Shown: positions 34,087 through 43,929, counted from the first letter of the stretch. The stretch is DNA of 64,000 nt from Armatimonadetes bacterium Uphvl-Ar2 (GCA_002162095.1 CP021424.1:1240001-1304000); one strand, 5' to 3'. Made by a program: numbers and translations. The notes: generated by a model from the letters alone, not told the origin.

Positions 34087-34714
34087 TGACGGCCTTCACG
34101 ACCTCAGGAGTGAGGTCCGTGGAGGAGTAAACGAGGACGCTGGATTCAAACACCATGGTGAAACCTTGGCGCTTGGCGACTTCGCCAATCTTGGCCCGCA
34201 CTTGGGCAATGGCTTCTTCGCGCAGGGTGCTCCCCAGCGAATCCATATCATTGTTGAAGACCTCGTTCCACTGCCCCAGCACGCTCTGGGCGATCTGCAG
34301 GCGACCGTTCAGGTCGGTCAGCAGTTCCTTCTCTTGGTCCGTCTTGTCGGCCTTGGTCACCAGCGTCTGCAGCTGCTTGGCGGCGTCGCGCACGGCGGTC
34401 TTGGTGGCTTCCAGCTTCGTCTTTTCGGCGGCCGTCAGGTTCTCCTTCAGGCTCAGCGTGAGAAGGTCGTTGGCCTGTTCGTTGTTCAGGCACGGATTCT
34501 CACGCACGAAGTTGAGGATGTCGCTGCGGACCTGCCAGGCATTGCGCAGCTTTTCGTTCTGCGCCTTACCCAGATTGCTGTCTTCCAGCACCTTGGTGAT
34601 ATCCACCGCCGCGTACTTTTCCGTGTTGTTCTGGAAGCCGGGGGCGATGATCAGGGCGCCCACCAGCGTAAGGGCCAGCGCAACTGTCGGGAACCATTGA
34701 GTGGGTTTGTTCAT
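34073..34714 (-). CDS. skp: Skp/OmpH-type periplasmic chaperone
   Basis: The 213-residue protein has an N-terminal membrane/signal segment (WFPTVALALTLVGALIIAPG), then AAVDITKVLEDSNLGKAQNE, two long coiled-coil helices (about 45-165), and the OmpH-like end GFTMVFESSVLVYSSTDLTP. Skp grips unfolded outer-membrane proteins on the way to BamA, whose gene lies immediately upstream (36 bp between). It is longer than E. coli Skp (161), mainly in the helical tentacles. Confidence 0.88.
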   Translation of the reverse strand: MNKPTQWFPTVALALTLVGALIIAPGFQNNTEKYAAVDITKVLEDSNLGKAQNEKLRNAWQVRSDILNFVRENPCLNNEQANDLLTLSLKENLTAAEKTKLEATKTAVRDAAKQLQTLVTKADKTDQEKELLTDLNGRLQIAQSVLGQWNEVFNNDMDSLGSTLREEAIAQVRAKIGEVAKRQGFTMVFESSVLVYSSTDLTPEVVKAVNAAP

Positions 34715-34750
34715 GGGTTTGTGTGTTCGTTTTCTGGTCAGTCCGGCGGG

Positions 34751-36589
34751 TTAGAATCCTGTGCCGATGTTGAAGTGAACGCGACTGCCACCGTCTTGGT
34801 TGATCGCGTAATCGAGTCGAATGGGGCCGAGCGGCGTGGTGAACGCCAAGCCCAGGCCGTAAGCGAGCTTAAGATTGGCCGTGCTAAACTGCGGGAAGCC
34901 CGTGACCTCGCCGTAGCCACCCCAGGCCCCGCCGTAGTCGGCAAAGCCGACGAGGCTAAAGTTGCGCTGGAGCGGGCGGCGGTACTCGACCGTTGTGAGG
35001 AACGAGCGCGATCCCCAGAACTGCTGGTTTTCGTAGCCGCGCAGGCTGCTGGAGCCCCCAATGAAGAGCTGCTCGAAGAACGGCACTCGGCCCGAAATGA
35101 AGCCGTAGCGCGAGCGCAGCGCAATGCTGGGCACCATCTGGTCCACCGGCGCATCAATGCGGTTCTGGTTGGCAATGCGCCCCATCGGCCAGTACTGGCG
35201 GTATTCCAGCTGCGTGCGGATGAAGGAGTTCCGGCCGAGGATGTCTTCCAGGCCGGTCACTTGGCCCGCAATCTTGGTAATGTTGCTAAAGCCCGGCTCC
35301 AGCGTGATGCTGGCGAGACGACCTTCATACGGGTCCAGTCGGGGGAAGCGCTGGTCCATGCTCGCACCGAGCTTGAGGATAATGAGGTCGCCATCCTGCT
35401 GCACCGAGCGCGCATCCTGGTTGCCGGTATTCGTGGTATCGAGGTTGAGGCTCCTGATGTTCTCCGCGTTGAGGCCCACCTGCGCCAGCAGGTCTTTGCC
35501 CATCGGCGTGGTGTAGATCAGATCGAGACCCGTGCGGCGCTCGTCAAAGCCCTGCCCCGAGTTCCCGCCGAACGGATTCGAACCCGAGCCGGTGAAGTTG
35601 TAAACCACGCGGGAATACACGTTGGCGTTGATGCCCGCGCCCCGGCGGCTGAGATATTCGTTGCCCCAGGCCAGGTCCACGCTCGCGCCACCGCCTACGG
35701 TGGCTTGCGAGAGCACCAGGCCGACGTTTTGGCCCGAACCCCGGAAGTTGGTGTCGGAGTAGCTGACCTGACCGACCAGGCGGCTTTGCGGGTCCAGCGC
35801 GACGCCGGCGTTGAAGAGGCCGGTCGGCCGCTCTTTCACAATCAGCGTGACGTCGTATTCGCCCGGCACCGAACCGTTATCCAGGCGCGGCACGATGTTG
35901 TCGAACCAGCGGGTGGCGAAGAGGTCTTCGATGCCCTTGCGGAATTCACGCTCGTTGAGGGCAGAACCCCGTTCGGGGCGACCAAGAATGCGTTCGAAAA
36001 CGCTTTGGCGGGTGCGGAGGTTGCCTGGCGCTTCGTTGACGATGCGAACCTCGCCCAACTTGGGTTCCAGCACGCTAATGGTGAGAGTCTCTTCCACGTC
36101 ACGGTCCGGGCCGACTTGTTCAATCTGAATGCGGTAACCACGGGCTTCGTAGAGCGCTGTTACGCGGTCGGCGATGGCGCGACCGTTGCGAAGATTGTAA
36201 AGCTGGCCGAGCGGTTGAACTTCGGTGGCGATGGCGGTGATTTCGTCGGTCGAGACCTCGGTGTTGCCGATGACGCGGAACTCCTTGACCAACGGGTTCT
36301 CGACAATATTGACAATGACGTCCACTTGGCCTTCGCCCGCGGGCTGGCTGGTGATCGCGACTTCGCGGAACACGCCCAAGGCCAGAATCAAATCTTCTTC
36401 CGAAGCAACTTCGGCGGCATTAAAGGGTCCGCCCACCTTGAGTCGCATCGGGCCAATGACGTCCGCCGCGGCGAGGCGCACGTTGCCCTCGACCTTGATC
36501 TCCCTGATTGTGGGATTGGATTGCGCCCACGCGCACATTATCATTGTCAGGGCCGCCCCCAGGGCCGCCGACCGCTTCCACCGCATCAT
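34751..36589 (-). CDS. bamA: BamA outer-membrane assembly factor, three POTRA domains
   Basis: The 612-residue protein has a signal peptide (RSAALGAALTMIMCAWAQ), then three POTRA modules: about 25-95 (IREIKVEGNVRLAAADV), about 96-170 (VKEFRVIGNTEVSTDEI) and about 171-255 (GEVRIVNEAPGNLRTRQSVF). The Omp85 barrel follows with the conserved SYSDTNFRGSGQNVGL strand and the GGSSSLRGYENQQFWG loop (VRGF/Y-type), ending HFNIGTGF with the C-terminal Phe signature. E. coli BamA has five POTRAs; three recalls cyanobacterial Omp85. The start is MM at 36589; the ribosome site is weak. It lies between tamB and skp. Confidence 0.94.
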   Translation of the reverse strand: MMRWKRSAALGAALTMIMCAWAQSNPTIREIKVEGNVRLAAADVIGPMRLKVGGPFNAAEVASEEDLILALGVFREVAITSQPAGEGQVDVIVNIVENPLVKEFRVIGNTEVSTDEITAIATEVQPLGQLYNLRNGRAIADRVTALYEARGYRIQIEQVGPDRDVEETLTISVLEPKLGEVRIVNEAPGNLRTRQSVFERILGRPERGSALNEREFRKGIEDLFATRWFDNIVPRLDNGSVPGEYDVTLIVKERPTGLFNAGVALDPQSRLVGQVSYSDTNFRGSGQNVGLVLSQATVGGGASVDLAWGNEYLSRRGAGINANVYSRVVYNFTGSGSNPFGGNSGQGFDERRTGLDLIYTTPMGKDLLAQVGLNAENIRSLNLDTTNTGNQDARSVQQDGDLIILKLGASMDQRFPRLDPYEGRLASITLEPGFSNITKIAGQVTGLEDILGRNSFIRTQLEYRQYWPMGRIANQNRIDAPVDQMVPSIALRSRYGFISGRVPFFEQLFIGGSSSLRGYENQQFWGSRSFLTTVEYRRPLQRNFSLVGFADYGGAWGGYGEVTGFPQFSTANLKLAYGLGLAFTTPLGPIRLDYAINQDGGSRVHFNIGTGF

Positions 36590-36665
36590 TGTCAGTATGG
36601 ACGCTTTGCGCGGCACCGCGATACAACCGGGCGGTTCGTGGTCCTGATTCCTGCCGCCCGTCGCC

Positions 36666-39600
36666 CTAAATGCGTCGGCTCCAATCGATGCGGAACCGCC
36701 ACGGCAAGTCTTGCGTGAGACCAAAGCTCACTTGCACGCGGCGGATGCGGCTGGGGACGTCATAAACCAAGTCCAGGCCGAACTTTTGCCGCTGACCATC
36801 CAGCGGAGTGGAGAGTTGGCGGAACGCAGTGGCGTTCAGGCGCGGCGCAATCTCCTTGCCGATGGTGACGAGGGCCCCATCGAAGGGGTTGTAATCCAAG
36901 AAGACAAAGCTCAGCCCAAGGTTCTGGGCCAGAGCACTCGTCACCGGATCGAGCAGGCTCGGCACCAGCGCCGTAGCCAGGCTGCGCGAAAGACTGGTGC
37001 CCGTGAGGCCGCCGCTGGTGAGGCTGGAAATGAGTTCGCCCTGGCCGATAATCGCCAGAATCTCGTTCGTGCTGAGGTCGGGCGGGTCGCTCTCAGCGAT
37101 GAAGCGCAGCCGCTCCGTGGTGCTGAGAAGGTCGCCCTGAATGTCAAGGTTGACCCGGTAGACCTGGTACCGACCGTTGTCGCGCGGAGCGGCCAGCGAC
37201 GTGCGGCCCTGGAGATTGAGGTCGAGGCGCGCGGCACCTCCCGCAAAGCGATCGCCGGAGTAGTTGAGCACAATCTCGCCATCGGGCAGGATGTTGATAC
37301 GGGCCGAGGTGAGGGTGAGACGCCCGCCACTCACCGTGAGCGGGAGTGCGAGATTAGGTTCAATCAGGCTCCCGTTGAGCGTGCCGACGCCGTTGACATC
37401 CAGCAAGAGCGCCGGACCCTCAATTCGGGCCGGATTCTGCACCACTAGGCGTACCCCGGCAAACTGCGGATTGATGGCGGGCGGCACCCCCGCCCCGCCC
37501 GTGAGCGGCTCGACCGGGAGGACGATGACGCCCTTTTCAGCCTGGAAATAGCCCACCACAACCGGCGAACCGACGTACTGCGAGAAAGCGAGATCCATGG
37601 AGACTTCGCCGCTACTGGCCTTGGGTGCGGTGGGGATGGTGCCCTTCACCGGGAAGCTGCGCGCCACGACCTTGCCCTGGATGAATCCCGAATTGAGCCA
37701 GGTTTCGAAGTCGGCGGTCCCCGCGAGCAGGTCGGTGACGCCCACGGTGGCATCGAGCTCGAGGTCCGGTCGGTCGCTCAGGGCGGGTCGATCCGCGTAG
37801 GCCGAGCCGGTGAGGGTCAGCGCGTCGGCGGTGATCGCCAGCACGGTGTTGAGCTTGTTGAGAACTTGGTCGCCCACCACCAGTCGCTCGGATTGAATCG
37901 CCAGTTGGCCCGACGGCGCCCACCGCCCGGCCTCATCGCGGACCACTAAATCGAGATTCGCGGTGCCATTGGCTTCGTACCGCGTGACATCGAGGAACTC
38001 ACGAAGGTCGCTCAGGGGCACGTCCTTTGCGGTCAGCCGAATCTCACCCGGTTTCTCTTGCAGCTGCGCGGTTAAGGCAGGATATTCGGCCCCGACTTGC
38101 ACCTTTAACTGGCCCGCTTGCAGATTTCCATCCGCAAAGTAGACGTTGGGGGTCAGCCGCACCCGATCCAGATTGAGGCTGGCGTCCAGCGTTTGCAGCT
38201 GTCCGTTTTGGAAGAACTGAGGCGAAGTCACCGCCAGCCGCCCTTCGCCAAAGGGTTGGCTCACGGTGCCGTCGATCTTGAACTGCGCGTTCAGTTGCCC
38301 ACTGCGGAGGGGCAGGTCACCCCGCACGGTGGCCAGCCAGCCGAGGTCGAAGTTCTCGAGACTGAGTTCACCGGCGAGGGACTCATCGCCACCGAACTTG
38401 GCATTGCGAACGGCCAGACCTTGATCCCAAGCAAAGGAATCGAGGAACCAATCATGCCCCTCTTGCCGCGCCGTGAGCACGATTTCGCCGGCGTCTCGGC
38501 CGTAAACCGAGAGGTTTTGCGCGCGGAACAGCTCGGCCTTCGTGAAGAGTTCACCGTCGGTGACGGTCAATTCAAAGGAGCCCAGCACATCTCCCTGCAA
38601 GGTCTCGAATGCGCGGCGGACATCCTCCGGCGAGTCGATCCAGCGCGCACGGGTGAGGTCTACAATCGGTTCTATTTCAATACCGTAAACATCCACCCAA
38701 CCGGATCCCGTATCGTTATCGGGCTGGAACCGAACATCGCGCAGGGCTAGGTAGCGCTCGGCCGTACCAATGCTGCCGTCGGCCGTCCACTGGCCGTTGC
38801 CAAATCGCACATCCAGCGGGCCGCCCCCGTAGCCGGTCTCGCCCACCAGGGTGTCACTCAGTCGGAGGTTGGCTTCGGCACTGGTGAGTTGCCCGTTCGT
38901 GCCTTTCGCGACCAGTTCTCCTCGGACGCCGCCGCTAATGGGAATCTCCGGCGCCTGCTCGGGTCGGAACGCTAGCGTAATGTCGTCAATGTCCGCCGAG
39001 GCATCAAAGTCGCCATCCTCCCATCGGTAACGGCCCCGGCCCCGGGCCACACCCTGTCCAATGAAGAGCGTGATCTCCTTGAGATCAAGGCCCTCCTTGT
39101 TGGCCTGCACACTCACGCTGCCGGAGCGCGAATCGAACTGCCCATAGCCGATATCGCGAAGCGAGACCAGCGATTCGATCACCGGGTCATCCAGCGTGCC
39201 CCGAATACGCGTGGCGAGCAATCGGGCTGTGCCCTTGACGTTAAGATCAGGGAGCCAATCTGCCACAAAAAACTCGCGGCTAAGGACGGAGCCGTCCAGT
39301 TCGTTGGTCTTGAGATCGAGCGTGACATTGCCGCGAATGGGGGTGGCTTGCACCAGGCCTCGCACGTCCCGCGCAATCAGGCGATTGGCATCGAGAGAAA
39401 ACTCGCTGCCCAAAATCGGCACGATCTGGTCCCCGGCGCGCAGACCAAACACCTCCGTGCGTCCTTCCACGTTCCATTCGTTGCCGCTCCACTCCACCTC
39501 GGCTCGGGCGTAGGTTTGGCCCTCCACGTCCTGATCAGGCAGGAGTTCTTCGAGGGGCAACCCCACCGCATCCACCACGGCTTGACCGCCCTTAGAGAAC

Positions 39601-41162
39601 GTGCCTTTGCCCGAGGCCAAAATCCGGCCCGAACCCAGGCTCGCTTCCGCGCGGCGGATTTCGAAGGCGTCGCCCGTCGTGAAAATGCGCGCGCTCAAAC
39701 GGTCAAAGTCGAACGTGCGCCCGTCTTCGAGGGCATAGGTGGCCGCCCCGTCCACCCCAATCTGAAGCTCGGGCGTGCGATCGTTCCCGCCCACCAACAC
39801 CGTCGTGCTGACTTGCCCGGCCAGCCCCGCAATCCCCGCCCGCGCGGCCAGCGGAGTGAGAGCAATCGCGGGCGTCTTGGCCGCGCCGCTTAGACGCTTC
39901 GACTTGAGATCGTAAGAGAGGCCCGCTTCCCAGTTCGCGCCCAGGGCGCGGGCTTTTTTGACATTCACGCCCAGTTGTCGCCCGTTGCTGGCCAGCTGGC
40001 CTTCCAGGCTGTCCACCTGCTCGCCCGCCACCCGCACTTGGCCCGCCTTCGCGCTGCCCTGGAGCCGCAAGCCACTATCATCAGTTTGCACCCAGCCATC
40101 AAAGGCCAGTCCCCGAAAATCCAGATCGCGCGGCAAGCCCCGGGCGGCATCGGCCCACAGGGCGTTGCGGTTATCCACCTTGGCCACCACCCGGCCCGAC
40201 CACGTGGGGGTTCCGCTCCACGTGGCGACCCCGTGGGCGCGCACGCTGCGGCCGGGCTCCACCACGTCCGCCAAAACCTGAGCTTCGGCATCTACTAAGC
40301 GCACGCGACCCTTCACTTGGGCGCGACTGAGATACGGCGCATAGGCAATTGCTTCGCCTTCTAGGCCCAAGTCAGCCCGGATTTGCGGCGCTTTGCCGGG
40401 CGCCCACGCCGCATCCGCCCGACCGGACGCCAGTAGCTTCCGCCCCGCAAAGGGAGCCAGCGGCTTGCGATCCGCCGGGGCCAGCCACGGGTCAGCCCAG
40501 CGCACTGCCGCCACGATATCCGCCGCGCGCACATCAGAGCGCATCCACCCGTAGCCATCGTCCCGCGCGAGCAGCGACACTTCGGCACGCCCAAAGGGAC
40601 CGCCCCGCAGCATCATCGCGGCCGTGGTCTGGCCCTGGGTGCGCTCCAGGTCGAGGGCATCCACGTCGAAGATGCCGCCCACGGCTTCGGCGCCCATTTC
40701 ATCCCGGTACACCAGGCGCAGCCGGTCGGTGCGGAGGGTGATGGGAGTTTCTTCGCCAGTCGGTTCACCCTGCGGGAAGAGAAGGTCGTTGAACGACCAC
40801 TTGTCCCCCTTGCGGCGGCTCACGCGGGCCAGCACGGTGCCGGCATCAATCTGCACGGCCTCGCCGCTCCACTCCACGCGGCCTTGGTCAAGAGTGACCT
40901 GGGGTTCTTGCCCCGGCTTGCCCCAGCGCAGCCCATTCACACGGGCCGTCGCCGTCCAAGGGTCCACGGAGTAGCTTTCGGCGCGGATTTCCGCCGGCCC
41001 GCCTTGGCCGTCGTACTGAACCCAAATGGGCTGCCCGGGGGCCAACATGAAGAGGCCCAGTTGGTAGAGGTGAGTCAGCCCGAGAAAGAGGACGAGGGCG
41101 GCTGGAAACCAGCCGATGGACCAGCGCGCGAGGCGTAGCAGACTGCGGCTGATCCCTCGCAC
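36666..41162 (-). CDS. tamB: TamB-like translocation/assembly protein (DUF490)
   Basis: This very long protein (1498 residues) has one N-terminal membrane helix (GWFPAALVLFLGLTHLYQLGL). A long periplasmic body of repetitive amphipathic strands follows, ending in a DUF490/TamB domain (about 1150-1498) with LTVSGGRLTLTSARINILPD, LSTNEILAIIGQGELIS and RRVQVSFGLTQDLPW. TamB/AsmA-like proteins form hydrophobic grooves that bridge the envelope, carrying phospholipid or assisting barrel insertion. The GTG start is 4 bp after lipA's stop. bamA begins 76 bp downstream. Confidence 0.9.
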   Translation of the reverse strand: MRGISRSLLRLARWSIGWFPAALVLFLGLTHLYQLGLFMLAPGQPIWVQYDGQGGPAEIRAESYSVDPWTATARVNGLRWGKPGQEPQVTLDQGRVEWSGEAVQIDAGTVLARVSRRKGDKWSFNDLLFPQGEPTGEETPITLRTDRLRLVYRDEMGAEAVGGIFDVDALDLERTQGQTTAAMMLRGGPFGRAEVSLLARDDGYGWMRSDVRAADIVAAVRWADPWLAPADRKPLAPFAGRKLLASGRADAAWAPGKAPQIRADLGLEGEAIAYAPYLSRAQVKGRVRLVDAEAQVLADVVEPGRSVRAHGVATWSGTPTWSGRVVAKVDNRNALWADAARGLPRDLDFRGLAFDGWVQTDDSGLRLQGSAKAGQVRVAGEQVDSLEGQLASNGRQLGVNVKKARALGANWEAGLSYDLKSKRLSGAAKTPAIALTPLAARAGIAGLAGQVSTTVLVGGNDRTPELQIGVDGAATYALEDGRTFDFDRLSARIFTTGDAFEIRRAEASLGSGRILASGKGTFSKGGQAVVDAVGLPLEELLPDQDVEGQTYARAEVEWSGNEWNVEGRTEVFGLRAGDQIVPILGSEFSLDANRLIARDVRGLVQATPIRGNVTLDLKTNELDGSVLSREFFVADWLPDLNVKGTARLLATRIRGTLDDPVIESLVSLRDIGYGQFDSRSGSVSVQANKEGLDLKEITLFIGQGVARGRGRYRWEDGDFDASADIDDITLAFRPEQAPEIPISGGVRGELVAKGTNGQLTSAEANLRLSDTLVGETGYGGGPLDVRFGNGQWTADGSIGTAERYLALRDVRFQPDNDTGSGWVDVYGIEIEPIVDLTRARWIDSPEDVRRAFETLQGDVLGSFELTVTDGELFTKAELFRAQNLSVYGRDAGEIVLTARQEGHDWFLDSFAWDQGLAVRNAKFGGDESLAGELSLENFDLGWLATVRGDLPLRSGQLNAQFKIDGTVSQPFGEGRLAVTSPQFFQNGQLQTLDASLNLDRVRLTPNVYFADGNLQAGQLKVQVGAEYPALTAQLQEKPGEIRLTAKDVPLSDLREFLDVTRYEANGTANLDLVVRDEAGRWAPSGQLAIQSERLVVGDQVLNKLNTVLAITADALTLTGSAYADRPALSDRPDLELDATVGVTDLLAGTADFETWLNSGFIQGKVVARSFPVKGTIPTAPKASSGEVSMDLAFSQYVGSPVVVGYFQAEKGVIVLPVEPLTGGAGVPPAINPQFAGVRLVVQNPARIEGPALLLDVNGVGTLNGSLIEPNLALPLTVSGGRLTLTSARINILPDGEIVLNYSGDRFAGGAARLDLNLQGRTSLAAPRDNGRYQVYRVNLDIQGDLLSTTERLRFIAESDPPDLSTNEILAIIGQGELISSLTSGGLTGTSLSRSLATALVPSLLDPVTSALAQNLGLSFVFLDYNPFDGALVTIGKEIAPRLNATAFRQLSTPLDGQRQKFGLDLVYDVPSRIRRVQVSFGLTQDLPWRFRIDWSRRI

Positions 41163-41166
41163 AATG

Positions 41167-42066
41167 CTAGGACGGTTCAGCCGCCGCCGAGAGTCGCTCG
41201 AGGCGCTCTTTCATCACCTTTTCGCTGAGGGCGATGGCGTTATAAGAGCTGCGGATAAACGGTCCGCTGGCCACAAAGATGAATCCAAGTTCCTCGCCGA
41301 TCTCCTGATACTCCTTGAAGACGTCGGGGTGGATGTATTCCACCACCGGCAAGTGCTTCATGGTCGGGCGAAGATATTGCCCAATGGTGACGGCATCCAC
41401 GCCAATCGCGCGCAGGTCCTTGAGCGTATCCACCACCTCATCCTTCGTCTCGCCCAGACCGAGCATGAGGCCCGACTTGGTGTAGATCGTGGGATCCAGT
41501 TCCTTCACCATTTCCAGCAGGCGCATGGTGCGGTCGTACTTGGCCTGCGGCCGCACGATGGTGTGCAGGCGCTCCACGGTCTCGATGTTGTGGTTGTAGA
41601 TGTCCGGGCGGGCTTCCACCACGGTGCGCAGGATGTCCTCGCGGCCCTTGAAGTCCGGCGTCAGCACCTCGACGATCACGTCCGGGCAGTGCTTTTGAAT
41701 CTGCTTGATGGTTTTGGCGAACTGCTCGGCCCCTTGGTCGGGCAGGTCGTCGCGGGCCACGCTGGTCACCACCACGTGCTTCATGCCCATGGTCTTCGTG
41801 GTCTGCGCGATGTGGAACGGCTCGAACGGATCGACTTCCAGGCCTCGCCCCACCTTGATGGCGCAGAACCCGCAGCTCCGGGTGCAGGTGTCCCCCAGAA
41901 TCATGAACGTGGCGGTCTTCTTGCTCCAACATTCGGGCAGGTTGGGGCAGCGCGCACTTTCGCACACGGTGTGCAGATTTTTGGTCCGCATCATCTGCTC
42001 GACTTCCTTGATGGAATCGGGTCGAGGCAGGCGGATCGTCAGCCACTCGGGCAGACGTTGGGACAT
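41167..42066 (-). CDS. lipA: Lipoyl synthase
   Basis: The 299-residue radical-SAM enzyme inserts two sulfurs into octanoyl groups. The auxiliary cluster motif C-x4-C-x5-C is visible in CESARCPNLPECW. The radical-SAM CxxxCxxC is in DTCTRSCGFCAIKVGRG. It ends with the conserved FVASGPFIRSSYNA. It leads the outer-membrane operon without functional relation to it. The ATG at 42066 has no Shine-Dalgarno site; TACAAT lies 6 nt upstream. Confidence 0.97.
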   Translation of the reverse strand: MSQRLPEWLTIRLPRPDSIKEVEQMMRTKNLHTVCESARCPNLPECWSKKTATFMILGDTCTRSCGFCAIKVGRGLEVDPFEPFHIAQTTKTMGMKHVVVTSVARDDLPDQGAEQFAKTIKQIQKHCPDVIVEVLTPDFKGREDILRTVVEARPDIYNHNIETVERLHTIVRPQAKYDRTMRLLEMVKELDPTIYTKSGLMLGLGETKDEVVDTLKDLRAIGVDAVTIGQYLRPTMKHLPVVEYIHPDVFKEYQEIGEELGFIFVASGPFIRSSYNAIALSEKVMKERLERLSAAAEPS

Positions 42067-42072
42067 GCAGAT

Positions 42073-42078
42073 ATTGTA
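42073..42078 (-). promoter_or_regulatory. Leaderless -10 candidate, TACAAT
   Basis: TACAAT on the minus strand is 6 nt from the lipA ATG. A TTGACC lies upstream at a long, 20-nt spacing. This would drive lipA and the whole outer-membrane operon. Confidence 0.55.
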
Positions 42079-42177
42079 CCGGTCAGGCTCAGTTTTACGG
42101 TCAAAAGCACCCGGTAAGCATGGGGAGCAAGGCCCTGGCGGGCACGCCCCCCGGAGAGCGGTACGTCACACTGAGAT

Positions 42178-42885
42178 ATGCGGATCCCCACTTGGGTCTT
42201 GGTCGCGTCGGTCGTCGCGACCGGTGGCGTACTGGTCTACAACGTGGTGAGCGCCCCGCGCCCCAACACCGATGACGCCCCCGTGGCCGAAATCATAAGC
42301 AGCGCGGCCAACTCTTACGGCGCGCCTCGGCACCCCGTGACGGACGACATGAAGAAGCGGGCCGCCGCCATGGATGGCCAGAAGCTGGCCGACATGACCT
42401 TGCCCGACGATACGGGCAAGCCGGTGCAAGTGGCCGAGATTTTGAAGGCCAAGCCGACCCTGTTTTTGGGGATCAAGGATGGCTGTCCGTGCAACCTGGA
42501 GTCGCAGCACTTCTTCAACGATCTGTACGATCATTACGGCAGCAAGATTGGCTTTTACGGGGTGATGGATGCCGATGAGAAGGTGGCCAAGCTCTTCAAG
42601 GAAAGTCTTCTCATGGAGTTCCCGGTACTGTGCAGCCCCAAGGAGACGAAGATCTTCGAAGCGCTGGGCACCGAGCAGTCGGTGTATACAACTCTGGTCA
42701 ACCAAGATGGCGTCATCATTCGGCAGTGGCCGGGCTACAGCAAGCAGATCCTGAGCGAGATCAACGATGAACTGGCCAAGCTGAGCGGCTTGGAACGCGT
42801 CTCGATGGACCTCACCATGGCTCCCGAGGAGCCGACCAGCGGCTGCTTCTACGGCATGCCCATCGGCTGGGATCCGAACAAGTAA
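42178..42885 (+). CDS. Membrane-anchored peroxiredoxin-like thioredoxin-fold protein
   Basis: The 235-residue protein starts with one membrane segment (TWVLVASVVATGGVLVYNVV). A thioredoxin-fold domain follows (about 75-210): DMTLPDDTGKPVQVAEIL, FLGIKDGCPCNLESQHFFND with the CPC motif at the redox position, VMDADEKVAKLFKESLLMEF and TTLVNQDGVIIRQWPGYSKQ. This is the AhpC/TSA-redoxin layout, though the CPC motif is not the classical peroxidatic TxxC or thioredoxin CxxC. It probably acts outside the membrane. The DinB gene follows after 5 bp. Confidence 0.85.
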   Translation: MRIPTWVLVASVVATGGVLVYNVVSAPRPNTDDAPVAEIISSAANSYGAPRHPVTDDMKKRAAAMDGQKLADMTLPDDTGKPVQVAEILKAKPTLFLGIKDGCPCNLESQHFFNDLYDHYGSKIGFYGVMDADEKVAKLFKESLLMEFPVLCSPKETKIFEALGTEQSVYTTLVNQDGVIIRQWPGYSKQILSEINDELAKLSGLERVSMDLTMAPEEPTSGCFYGMPIGWDPNK

Positions 42886-42890
42886 GGCCC

Positions 42891-43358
42891 ATGCAAACTC
42901 CCTATTTGCTCGAGGGCTTAGCATCCGGCCCTTCCGTGGTGGAAACCCTCATCGGCCGCATTGGCTCCCAACACTACGACACCGTGGTCTCGCCGGATCG
43001 CTTTACGGTGCGGGAGATTGTCGCCCACCTGGCGGATTGGGAAGCCATTTGGCGGGAACGCGCCGAGCATGGTCAGGCCCAGGCCGAGGGATCGGTACAG
43101 GCAATGGATGAAGGCGAGCGCGCCGCCACCTTGAACTACGCCACCTGGGACGTGGCCGAATCTCTGGCTATTTACCGTCAGCGCCGCGCGGACTTCGTCG
43201 AGCGTGTCCGGTCACTCAGCGCCGAAGAGATGGACCGCGCGTACCAGCACCCCCAATACGGGCCAGTCACGGTGTGGGTGCACTGCGTGATGCTGGCCGG
43301 CCACGATCTTTATCACATCCAGCAACTGCTGGACTACCAAGCCGAATTCACGCGCTAA
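42891..43358 (+). CDS. DinB-family protein
   Basis: The 155-residue four-helix-bundle protein has the three metal-binding histidines of the DinB/YfiT family: His in VREIVAHLADWEAIW and two in the C-terminal VMLAGHDLYHIQQLLDY. The family includes thiol S-transferases such as bacillithiol transferases; the actual substrate is unknown. It is in one transcript with the redoxin gene, and its stop overlaps the convergent HD gene by 4 nt. Confidence 0.87.
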   Translation: MQTPYLLEGLASGPSVVETLIGRIGSQHYDTVVSPDRFTVREIVAHLADWEAIWRERAEHGQAQAEGSVQAMDEGERAATLNYATWDVAESLAIYRQRRADFVERVRSLSAEEMDRAYQHPQYGPVTVWVHCVMLAGHDLYHIQQLLDYQAEFTR

Positions 43359-43918
43359 GGGGTAGCTCCGGCGAGGCCCAGGGCGTCCGCCTCGGCTTGC
43401 AGGAACCGAATGACGTTGCCAATGTGCTCGTCCAGGTCCAGACCGATCATCGCCGCGCCCTGCTCAATGTCATCCCGGGAGACGGCGGCGGCAAAGGCAG
43501 GGGTCTTCAGCTTCTTGCGCACGCTCTTGACCTCCAAATCGAGCACTGACTTCGACGGCCGGACATAGACGCACGCCACCACAAACCCGCTCAACTCATC
43601 GCACGCAAACAGGTGCTTGTCAAGATCGGATGTGGGGGCCACGCCGGTTTTGGCCTCGTAGTGCGCGGCCACGGCTTGGATCAGCGCCGGGTCCTCGCCC
43701 AAGGCCTCCAGCAACGCCAAGCCCGGCAGCGGGTGATCATCCGGGTGGCGTTCGTAATCAAAGTCGTGCAGCAAGCCCGCCCGGCCCCACAGTTCCACAT
43801 CTTCGCCCCGGGCGGCCGCGTAGCCCCGCAGGCAGGCTTCCACGCACAGCATGTGGCGCTGGAGAGATTCCGAAGGCGTCCATTCGGTCATCAGGCGCAG
43901 AGCCTGGTTGCGATCCAT
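43355..43918 (-). CDS. HD-domain phosphohydrolase-like protein
   Basis: The 187-residue protein shows RHMLCVEACLRGYA (first metal His), LLHDFDYERHPDDHPLPG (the HD pair) and DELSGFVVACVYVRPSKSV, typical of a compact, uncharacterised HD hydrolase family found in many bacteria. The catalytic His-Asp metal site appears intact. Nucleotide phosphohydrolase activity is plausible but not assigned. TAAACT lies 5 nt before the ATG. Confidence 0.85.
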   Translation of the reverse strand: MDRNQALRLMTEWTPSESLQRHMLCVEACLRGYAAARGEDVELWGRAGLLHDFDYERHPDDHPLPGLALLEALGEDPALIQAVAAHYEAKTGVAPTSDLDKHLFACDELSGFVVACVYVRPSKSVLDLEVKSVRKKLKTPAFAAAVSRDDIEQGAAMIGLDLDEHIGNVIRFLQAEADALGLAGATP

Positions 43919-43923
43919 AGCCT

Positions 43924-43929
43924 AGTTTA
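43924..43929 (-). promoter_or_regulatory. Leaderless -10 candidate, TAAACT
   Basis: TAAACT on the minus strand lies 5 nt before the HD-protein ATG at 43918, in the 8-bp gap after the AlbA_2 gene stop. Confidence 0.45.

Noticed and set aside
33800-36718. A 972-codon plus-strand open frame
   Set aside because: It runs antisense to bamA and skp, both solid genes on the minus strand; its translation is Arg/His/Val-rich low-complexity typical of GC-rich antisense frames.
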